A program made the translations under genes and the position numbers. From Actinomycetota bacterium (GTDB lineage Bacteria; Actinomycetota; Thermoleophilia; UBA2241), in contig JAPLCL010000334.1 in the NCBI GenBank assembly GCA_026392265.1, positions 1-5,196 on the forward strand: a stretch of 5,196 nt of DNA, read 5' to 3'. Below the pieces are notes generated by a model. It did not search any database. It saw only the letters and a program-made list of their open reading frames with translations, and had not been told where the DNA came from. Below are positions 1-5,196 of the stretch, piece after piece (the stretch's first letter is position 1; each line of letters starts with the position of its first letter).

Positions 1-639
1 TTCTCGAACTCCGTCGACGTGCACAACGCCGTCGAGCTGCTGCGCGACGTTTCGGCGACCATCGAGACCAAGATCTCCGGCCGCGCCGCACCCAACCCGC
101 TGAAGGGCGTCAAGCTGGCCGCCTACTACGGCTGCCTGCTCGTGCGCCCGGTGGAGGTGTGCGGCTACGACGACCCCGAGCAGCCGACCTCCATGGACGA
201 CGTCATCAAAGCTTGCGGCGCCGACGCCGTCGATTGGGATATGAAGGTCGAGTGCTGCGGCGGCGCCTTCAGCGTGAGCCGCACCGCGTCGGTGCTGCGG
301 CTCGGGCGCGCGATCATCGAAAACGCCCGCTCCCACGGCGCCGAGGCCATCATCGTGGCCTGCCCGCTGTGCCACTCCAATCTCGACCTGCGCCAGAAGG
401 CCATGGCCCGGCGCGGCGAGGAATCACTACCGATCCTCTTTGTCACGGAGATGGTGGGCCTCGCCCTCGGGCTGGCGCCCGCCGAACTCGGCATGAGCCG
501 CCACTTCGTCGACACCGCGCCGTTCATGGCGCGCCTGGTGCAGCAGGCGGCGGAGCGCGTCGCCGCCGAGAAGCTCGCCACAGAAAAGGCCGCGGCGAAG
601 GCCGCCGCCCGCGCCGAGAAGCAGGAGGTCGGGGCATGA
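1..639 (+). CDS. hdrB: Heterodisulfide reductase subunit B-like protein (HdrB), 5'-truncated
   Basis: The frame is open from the first base and ends at TGA 637-639, so the visible 212 residues are the C-terminal part of a protein whose start lies upstream. The GTG at 19 is internal, not a convincing start. Seen: a complete CCG-type cysteine motif, with Cys45 in a YYGC context, Cys85-Cys86 followed by two Gly, and Cys121-PL-Cys124. The spacing is C-X39-CC-X34-C-X2-C. Known: HdrB carries two CCG motifs binding noncubane [4Fe-4S] clusters that act directly on the disulfide substrate; the first motif would be in the missing part. HdrB is cytoplasmic and works with HdrA and HdrC. The last ~30 residues are rich in Ala, Lys and Glu, an extension not needed for the fold. 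It overlaps hdrA by 4 bases (ATGA). In a bacterium the substrate is probably not CoM-S-S-CoB but another disulfide, for example a DsrC-like protein; this is inference. A related CCG-domain protein is the only serious alternative. Confidence 0.93.
   Translation, partial: FSNSVDVHNAVELLRDVSATIETKISGRAAPNPLKGVKLAAYYGCLLVRPVEVCGYDDPEQPTSMDDVIKACGADAVDWDMKVECCGGAFSVSRTASVLRLGRAIIENARSHGAEAIIVACPLCHSNLDLRQKAMARRGEESLPILFVTEMVGLALGLAPAELGMSRHFVDTAPFMARLVQQAAERVAAEKLATEKAAAKAAARAEKQEVGA
623..628 (+). promoter_or_regulatory. Ribosome binding site of hdrA
   Basis: AGGAGG sits inside the last codons of hdrB, seven bases before the ATG at 636. It is a near-perfect anti-Shine-Dalgarno match. It fixes the hdrA start at 636 rather than any of the in-frame upstream codons reaching back to 159. 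Confidence 0.85.
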
Positions 640-2663
640 GCCGCATCGGCGTTTTCGTCTGCCACTGCGGCGAAAACATCGCCCGCACCGTCGACTGCGA
701 GGCGGTCGCCGAGGCCCTCAGGGAACACCCCGGCGTCGCCGTCGCCGAGGATTACAAGTACATGTGCTCCGACCCGGGCCAGGCCCTGGTCAAGAAGGCC
801 ATCGAGGACAACAACCTCACGGGCGTCGTCATCGCCGCCTGCTCCCCGCACATGCACGAAAAGACCTTCCGCCGCGCCTGCGACCAGGCCGGCCTGAACC
901 AGTTCATGTGCGAGATGGCCAACGTTCGCGAGCACTGCTCCTGGATCCACGACGACCGCGGCCAGGCGACCGACAAGGCCATCGACATCACCCGCACCAT
1001 CGTCGAGAAGGTCAAGCACAACCGGCCGCTGGAGAGCATCCACATCCCGGTCACCAAGCGCGCCCTCGTCATCGGCGGCGGCATCGCCGGCATCCAGGCG
1101 GCGCTCGACATCGCCGACGGCGGCCACGAGGTCGTCCTCATCGAGAAGGAAGCCTCGATCGGCGGCCACATGAGCCAGCTGAGCGAGACCTTCCCCACCC
1201 TCGATTGCTCGCAGTGCATCCTCACGCCACGCATGGTCGAGGCGTATCAGCACCCCAACATCAAGCTCCATACGTGGAGCGAGGTGGAGAAGGTCGACGG
1301 CTACATCGGCAACTTCGAGGTGACGATCCGCAAGAAGGCCCGCTCGGTCAACGAAGACCTCTGCAACGGCTGCGGCGACTGCCAGGCGGCTTGCCCGGCA
1401 AAGAGGATCCCCAGCGAGTTCGAGGCCGGCCTTGGCAAGCGCACCGCCATCTACGTGCCGTTCCCGCAGGCGGTACCCAACATCCCGGTGCTGGACCGCG
1501 TGAACTGCACGCTGTTCAAAGGCCGCCGTAAGGGCTTGGCCAAGGACGTCTGCGGCAAGTGCAAGGAGGCCTGCCTGAAGGCCGCCATCGATTTCGACAC
1601 CGAAGACACGTTCGTCACCGAGGCCGTGGGCGCCATCGTGGTCGCGACCGGCTTCAAGCTCTACGACATCGGTCGCGATCAGCCTGAGGGCCTCAAAGGC
1701 TACGGCGAGTACGGCTACGGTGAGGTGCCGGACGTCATCGACGGCCTGCAGTTCGAGCGCCTGGCGTCGGCCAGCGGGCCGACCGAGGGCGCCATCCTCA
1801 GGCCGTCAGACGGCAAGGAGCCGAAGACTGTGGTCTTCGTCCACTGCGTCGGCTCCCGCGACCCCGAGAAGGGTATCTCGTACTGCAGCAAGATCTGCTG
1901 CATGTACAACGCTAAGCACGCGATGCTCTACAAGCACAAGGTGCATGACGGCCGCGCCATCGCCTTCTACATGGACATCCGCGCGGGGGGTAAGGGCTAC
2001 GACGAGTTCAGCCGGCGGGCCATCGAGGAGGACGGCGCCGAGTACGTGCGCGGCCGCGTCAGCCGTATCTTCCGCGACGGCGACGTCGTGAAAGTGTGGG
2101 GCTACGACACGCTGAGCGGCGAGCAGGTCGTCATCGACGCAGACATGGTCGTGCTGGCCACCGCGATGCGCCCTCAGGATGGCATCCGTGAGCTTGCTCA
2201 GAAGCTCAGCGTGAGCACCGACGAGCACGGCTTCATCAACGAGGCGCACCCCAAGCTGCGCCCCGTCGAGACTAACACCGCCGGGGTCTTCGTGGCCGGC
2301 GCCTGCCAGGCGCCGCGCGACATCCCCGAAGCCGTCGCCATGGCCAGCGCCACCGGCGCCAAGGTGCTCGGCCTGTTCAGCGCCGACGAGCTCGAGCGTG
2401 AGCCGGCGGTCGCCGTCGTCGACGAGAACACCTGCATCGGCTGCATGCGCTGCGAGCTCGTGTGCCCGTACGGAGCCATCGAACAGCGCGAGATCTGCAC
2501 CGTCGACGGCCACGTCTGCGGCCACGTCGCCTACGTGAACCCCGGCGTCTGCCAAGGCTGCGGTACCTGCCAGGCGGTCTGTCTCAGCAAGAGCGTCGAG
2601 CTGCAGACCTTCACCGACGAGCAGATCTTCAGCGAGATCAACGCCCTGTGCTACTGGGAGTGA
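636..2663 (+). CDS. hdrA: Heterodisulfide reductase subunit A (HdrA), FAD/multi-[4Fe-4S] subunit
   Basis: 675 aa and complete. HdrA is the flavin subunit that, in characterised complexes, bifurcates electrons between ferredoxin and a disulfide. Seen in order: an N-terminal domain with Cys9, Cys11 (CHCG), Cys44, Cys69, Cys92 and Cys101; a thioredoxin-reductase-like FAD fold with GxGxxG at Gly147-Gly152 and ribose-binding Glu170; the HdrA signature DCSQC (Cys191, Cys194) followed by ILTPRM; an inserted ferredoxin-like part with Cys243/246/249/253 and Cys291/306/309/313; a Cys404, Cys417, Cys421-Cys422 segment; the FAD-closing motif around 549-562 (GVFVAGA then PRDI); and two C-terminal ferredoxin motifs, Cys600/603/606/610 and Cys639/642/645/649. 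Cys191 lies where I recall some archaeal HdrA having selenocysteine; here it is an ordinary TGC codon. The last motif is followed by Leu, not the usual Pro. The ATG overlaps the hdrB stop and has a strong ribosome binding site; a longer in-frame reading from 159 is antagonised by the hdrB reading and lacks HdrA-like sequence. Only one base separates it from the next gene. Confidence 0.97.
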   Translation: MSRIGVFVCHCGENIARTVDCEAVAEALREHPGVAVAEDYKYMCSDPGQALVKKAIEDNNLTGVVIAACSPHMHEKTFRRACDQAGLNQFMCEMANVREHCSWIHDDRGQATDKAIDITRTIVEKVKHNRPLESIHIPVTKRALVIGGGIAGIQAALDIADGGHEVVLIEKEASIGGHMSQLSETFPTLDCSQCILTPRMVEAYQHPNIKLHTWSEVEKVDGYIGNFEVTIRKKARSVNEDLCNGCGDCQAACPAKRIPSEFEAGLGKRTAIYVPFPQAVPNIPVLDRVNCTLFKGRRKGLAKDVCGKCKEACLKAAIDFDTEDTFVTEAVGAIVVATGFKLYDIGRDQPEGLKGYGEYGYGEVPDVIDGLQFERLASASGPTEGAILRPSDGKEPKTVVFVHCVGSRDPEKGISYCSKICCMYNAKHAMLYKHKVHDGRAIAFYMDIRAGGKGYDEFSRRAIEEDGAEYVRGRVSRIFRDGDVVKVWGYDTLSGEQVVIDADMVVLATAMRPQDGIRELAQKLSVSTDEHGFINEAHPKLRPVETNTAGVFVAGACQAPRDIPEAVAMASATGAKVLGLFSADELEREPAVAVVDENTCIGCMRCELVCPYGAIEQREICTVDGHVCGHVAYVNPGVCQGCGTCQAVCLSKSVELQTFTDEQIFSEINALCYWE

Positions 2664-2664
2664 A

Positions 2665-3201
2665 GTGAGCGACGCGATCGACACGAGTGGCGCGGCTGCC
2701 GACGGCTTCGAGCCGCGCATCACCGCCTTCGTCTGCAACTGGTGCACCTACACCGGCGCCGACCTCGCGGGCACCAGCCGCCTGCACATGGCCAGCAACG
2801 TGCGCATCATCCGCTTGCCCTGCACCGGCCGCATCGACCCGCTGTTCATCATCAAGGCCTTCGAGCGCGGCGCCGACGGCGTCATCGTCAGTGGCTGCCA
2901 TCCGGCCGACTGCCACTACACCTCGGGCAATTACCACGCGCGGCGGCGCTTCGCCGTGTTCCACGACATCATGGAGTTCATCGGCGTCGATCCGCGGCGC
3001 ATGACCTTCAGCTGGGTCTCGGCCAGCGAGGGCTCCAAGTGGCGCGACGTGGTCAACGAAGCCGTGACCAACGTGCGTGCCCTGGGGCCGTTCGAGGCGT
3101 ATCGCGCGCTGGCGCCCAAGGACGTCGGCGTGGCCGCGCCGGCCGGCCCGGGCGCCGTGGCTGCGCCGGCCTCCGCCGGCATCAAAGCCGAGGCCTCATG
3201 A
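2665..3201 (+). CDS. mvhD: Hydrogenase iron-sulfur subunit, MvhD family
   Basis: 178 aa, starting with GTG. MvhD-type proteins carry one [2Fe-2S] cluster and conduct electrons between HdrA and a partner such as a hydrogenase, formate dehydrogenase or NAD(P)H module. Seen: the family opening FEPRITAF, Cys24-NW-Cys27 followed by TYTGADLAG, Cys53 in a CTGR context, and Cys78-HPAD-Cys83 followed by HY and GNYHARRR, which are the conserved cysteine positions of the family. The core ends near residue 145; the remaining ~30 residues are a low-complexity Ala/Pro/Gly tail. The GTG at 2665 was chosen because it lies one base after the hdrA stop and places about 15 residues before the conserved core; GGGAG at 2656-2660 is a rather close ribosome binding site. 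The stop overlaps the next gene (ATGA). In Flox-type clusters the same subunit is named FloxD. No hydrogenase large or small subunit is seen in the window, so the name should not be read as proof of H2 use. Confidence 0.94.
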   Translation: MSDAIDTSGAAADGFEPRITAFVCNWCTYTGADLAGTSRLHMASNVRIIRLPCTGRIDPLFIIKAFERGADGVIVSGCHPADCHYTSGNYHARRRFAVFHDIMEFIGVDPRRMTFSWVSASEGSKWRDVVNEAVTNVRALGPFEAYRALAPKDVGVAAPAGPGAVAAPASAGIKAEAS

Positions 3202-4079
3202 ACGAACTGCACGAGCTCGCCCGCACGCTGCTCACCGACGGCACGGTGCGCGTGATCATCGGCTGGGAAGACGCGCGCCGCGGCGCGCGGCCCGCCTTCA
3301 TCACCGACCCGGCCGACACCGACAAGCTGATCTTCGACACACGCTGCGTGCACAACCTCGTCACTTATCTGAACCCGCGGCGAGACAACGTCGCCGAGCT
3401 CGGCAAGATCGGCCTCGTGGTCAAGGGCTGCGACGCCAAGGCGGTCGCGGGCCTGCTGCGCGAAGCGCAGCTCAACCGCGACGACATCGTGCTCATCGGC
3501 GTGCGGTGCGGCGGCGTGCTGGAGGAAAGCGAGCTGGCCGAGGCCGTCGCCCTCAGCGCCGAAAACGTCGCCCCGCGCTGCTTCGGCTGCGACAACCGCG
3601 AGCCGAAGCTCGTCGACCACCTGCTCGGCGAGGCGCAGCCCGAGCCTCCGCGGCCGATCATGACGATCGACGAGCGCGTCGAGGCGCTCGAGGCACGGCC
3701 TCTCGAGGAGCGCTGGGCCTTCTGGACCGAGCAGTTCTCCAAATGCGTGCGCTGCTACGCCTGCCGCCAGGTGTGCCCGTTGTGCGTCTGCGAGCGCTGC
3801 GTGGCCGAGAAGACCCGGCCGCAGTGGATCGACTCATCGGCGCACCCGCGCGGCAATATGAGCTGGAACATCACCCGGGCGCTGCATCTCGCCGGCCGCT
3901 GCGTCGACTGCGGCGAATGCGAGCGCTTCTGCCCCGTGGGCATCCCGCTCAGCCTCGTGAACCGCAAGCTGCAGCAGATCGTGAGCGAGCGGTACGGCTA
4001 CACCGTGAGCGACGACCCCGAGAACGCGGCGCCCATCGGCGACTACCGGCTCGACGACAAGCAGGAGTTCATCAAGTGA
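3198..4079 (+). CDS. 4Fe-4S dicluster protein with FrhB/FdhB-like N-terminus (Flox-type iron-sulfur subunit)
   Basis: 293 aa and complete; a cytoplasmic electron-transfer subunit with no signal peptide or membrane segment. Seen: the N-terminal half (about 1-140) has GWEDARRG, Cys50, KGCD at Cys78, GVRC at Cys104 and Cys128-FG-Cys131. This pattern is like the beta subunits of F420-reducing hydrogenase and formate dehydrogenase (FrhB/FdhB) and related bacterial proteins. The C-terminal half is a dicluster ferredoxin: Cys183/186/189/193 with additional Cys196, Cys198 and Cys201, then Cys235/238/241 and Cys245 followed by Pro. Known: such proteins accompany HdrA-MvhD in clusters where electrons come from NAD(P)H or formate rather than H2. 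Inference: it relays electrons between MvhD and a flavoprotein. It starts at ATG 3198, overlapping the mvhD stop, with weak GAGG at 3190-3193; a longer in-frame reading from 2742 is only the shadow of mvhD. The family is clear, the exact partner is not, and no F420 use can be claimed. Confidence 0.85.
   Translation: MNELHELARTLLTDGTVRVIIGWEDARRGARPAFITDPADTDKLIFDTRCVHNLVTYLNPRRDNVAELGKIGLVVKGCDAKAVAGLLREAQLNRDDIVLIGVRCGGVLEESELAEAVALSAENVAPRCFGCDNREPKLVDHLLGEAQPEPPRPIMTIDERVEALEARPLEERWAFWTEQFSKCVRCYACRQVCPLCVCERCVAEKTRPQWIDSSAHPRGNMSWNITRALHLAGRCVDCGECERFCPVGIPLSLVNRKLQQIVSERYGYTVSDDPENAAPIGDYRLDDKQEFIK
4063..4067 (+). promoter_or_regulatory. Ribosome binding site of the AsrA-like gene
   Basis: AGGAG lies eight bases before the GTG at 4076, within the end of the preceding gene. 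It supports GTG 4076 as the start. The GTG overlaps the upstream stop (GTGA, 4076-4079), so coupled translation is likely. Confidence 0.75.
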
Positions 4080-5196
4080 GCAACGCGGATCGGACACGCG
4101 AGACGTATTTCATCAGCGGCGACGACCTGCGCGCCTTGACCGGCGATCTGCTGGGCGCAGGCACGGAAGTGATCGCGCCCGTCGCCGTGGACATCTGCGC
4201 TTCTCCGTCGGCGATCGCCTCGTCGGCCTGTCTGCGCCCCGGCGTCAAGCCGATCGACATCGAGTACCGCGCGCTCGCCGATGCCGCCGAGCTGGACCTC
4301 AGCCGCGGCCTGCCGGTGCTGTCGCTCAAACAGTACTTCCTGCCCGAGTACGAGGCGCGGTGCGGCTGGCGTCAGCACGGCACCGAGGTCGAGGTCGAAG
4401 CGGTGCCCACCGAGTTCCCGCCCCGCGTCGTGCTGGGGGCGAAGCCTTGCGACAGCGCCGCCCTGGCCGTCGTCGACAAGGTCATGAACTGGGACTACCA
4501 GGACGAGCTGTGGAACGGCCGCCGCGAGGCGACGACGATCGTCAACCTCGCCTGCCCGGTCGTTGACGAGAGCTGCTTCTGCACCGCGGTCGGCACCGCG
4601 CCCGATGACGACAAGGGCGCCGACGCCCTGCTCACGCCGGTCGAGGGCGGCTACCTCATGGAGGCGACCACCGAGAAGGGGAGCGCCCTGGTAGAAGCCC
4701 ACTCGGCGCGCTTCAAGGTCGAGGCCGACGAGAACGGCGCGGAGCATCGCGGCCGGCAGGCCGCGGAGGAGCGCGCCGCCGCCCGCGTGCGCGTGGCCGC
4801 CAACCTCGAGATCGACGCCGCGTCAGTGCGCGACTGGATCGACACGCACTTCGAAGACCCGCTGCTCGCCGCGCTCGGCGTGCGCTGCAACGGCTGCGGC
4901 GCCTGCTCGAGCGTGTGCCCCACATGCCACTGCTTCGACATCGTCGACGAGGAAGAAGGCATCGGCAAGGGCACCCGGCGCCGCTGCTGGGACACCTGCC
5001 AGGCGCCGACCTTCACGCTGCACGCCAGCGGCCACAACCCGCGCGACACCCAGAACCCGCGCTACCGCCAGCGCATCAACCACAAGTTCTCCATCTACCC
5101 GCTCAAGTTCGGCGAGGTGCTCTGCACCGGCTGCGGCCGCTGCACGCGCGTCTGCCACGCCGGCCAGGACCTCGTCGAGATCCTCGCCGCGATCGA
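4076..5196 (+). CDS. AsrA-like 4Fe-4S dicluster iron-sulfur protein, 3'-truncated by window edge
   Basis: GTG at 4076 opens a frame that stays open for 373 codons to the last base, so the stop is not in view. Seen: the opening TYFISGDDLRAL is typical of the family; KPCD at Cys125; Cys160-P followed by Cys167-F-Cys169; then a dicluster ferredoxin with Cys271/274/277/281, extra Cys284 and Cys286, Cys304-WDT-Cys308, a conserved RYRQRINHKF stretch, and Cys350/353/356/360. Known: this architecture is that of anaerobic sulfite reductase subunit A and the sulfhydrogenase beta subunit, which pass electrons between a flavoprotein (AsrB-like) and a catalytic partner. Such proteins also occur in hdr-flox clusters. 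Inference: here it feeds the Hdr complex rather than a sulfite reductase, since it sits behind hdrA-mvhD and no AsrC is present. Cys360 is followed by His, where Pro is usual. Residues 180-260 are an Ala/Glu-rich region without cysteines. Only a short C-terminal piece is probably missing. Confidence 0.85.
   Translation, partial: MSNADRTRETYFISGDDLRALTGDLLGAGTEVIAPVAVDICASPSAIASSACLRPGVKPIDIEYRALADAAELDLSRGLPVLSLKQYFLPEYEARCGWRQHGTEVEVEAVPTEFPPRVVLGAKPCDSAALAVVDKVMNWDYQDELWNGRREATTIVNLACPVVDESCFCTAVGTAPDDDKGADALLTPVEGGYLMEATTEKGSALVEAHSARFKVEADENGAEHRGRQAAEERAAARVRVAANLEIDAASVRDWIDTHFEDPLLAALGVRCNGCGACSSVCPTCHCFDIVDEEEGIGKGTRRRCWDTCQAPTFTLHASGHNPRDTQNPRYRQRINHKFSIYPLKFGEVLCTGCGRCTRVCHAGQDLVEILAAI

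Noticed and set aside
159..635. N-terminal extension of hdrA by 159 residues in the same frame
   Set aside because: The extension is Arg/Pro/His-rich and lies over conserved HdrB sequence; HdrA similarity begins exactly at the ATG at 636, which has a strong ribosome binding site.
1203..1235. Possible selenocysteine site in the HdrA signature region
   Set aside because: The position is TGC (Cys191), no in-frame TGA occurs there, and the frame is intact through 2663.
165..1271. Long minus-strand open frame (368 codons) opposite hdrB/hdrA
   Set aside because: It is rich in Ala, Asp, Val and Leu, has no recognisable motif, spans a real gene junction, and lies opposite clearly coding HdrB and HdrA sequence; a common artefact of GC-rich codon use.
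1806..2747. Minus-strand open frame (313 codons) opposite the C-terminal half of hdrA and the start of mvhD
   Set aside because: Low-complexity His/Asp/Val/Ala composition typical of antisense shadows; it covers conserved HdrA cysteine motifs on the other strand.
2742..3197. Extension of the FrhB-like gene upstream to 2742
   Set aside because: The translated stretch is His/Arg-rich and overlaps the conserved MvhD core in another frame; the ATG at 3198 starts the family-like sequence.
4043..4747. Minus-strand open frame (234 codons) opposite the AsrA-like gene
   Set aside because: The plus strand carries a well-supported AsrA-like protein here with KPCD and other cysteine motifs; the antisense translation is Arg/Ala/Val-rich with no family features.
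5040..5196. A terminator or end of operon near the window edge
   Set aside because: The AsrA-like frame remains open to the last base and no hairpin followed by a T run is present.

Overview
The window is one uninterrupted, plus-strand cluster of five tightly packed genes for an iron-sulfur/flavin electron-transfer complex of the heterodisulfide reductase (Hdr) type. Base composition is strongly GC-rich, third codon positions are almost all G or C, and the proteins are crowded with [4Fe-4S] cysteine motifs. This suggests a high-GC bacterium with an anaerobic or facultatively anaerobic metabolism; a sulfate reducer, syntroph or other thiol/disulfide-cycling anaerobe would fit. The phylum cannot be fixed from this sequence.

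Layout: (1) positions 1-639 hold the C-terminal 212 residues of an HdrB-like subunit, whose 5' end lies outside the window. (2) 636-2663 is a complete HdrA (675 aa), the FAD and multi-cluster subunit where flavin-based electron bifurcation occurs in characterised Hdr complexes. (3) 2665-3201 is an MvhD-type [2Fe-2S] subunit that normally links HdrA to an electron-donating module. (4) 3198-4079 is a 293-aa protein with an FrhB/FdhB-like N-terminal part and a C-terminal 4Fe-4S dicluster ferredoxin. (5) 4076 to the window edge is an AsrA-like 4Fe-4S dicluster protein, nearly complete when the sequence ends. All neighbours overlap by 4 bases or are separated by 1 base, so a single transcript with translational coupling is likely.

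Working model (inference): HdrB, probably with an HdrC encoded upstream, would reduce or oxidise a disulfide/thiol partner. HdrA would split or merge electron pairs at its FAD. MvhD would pass electrons between HdrA and the two iron-sulfur subunits, which would contact a soluble donor or acceptor. The order resembles the hdrABC-floxABCD type of cluster known from sulfate reducers and other anaerobes, where an NAD(P)H-oxidising flavoprotein (FloxA, AsrB-like) replaces the hydrogenase. If so, that flavoprotein gene should begin just after position 5196. No RNA genes, mobile elements, CRISPR arrays, terminators or non-coding stretches were found; coding density is essentially 100%.
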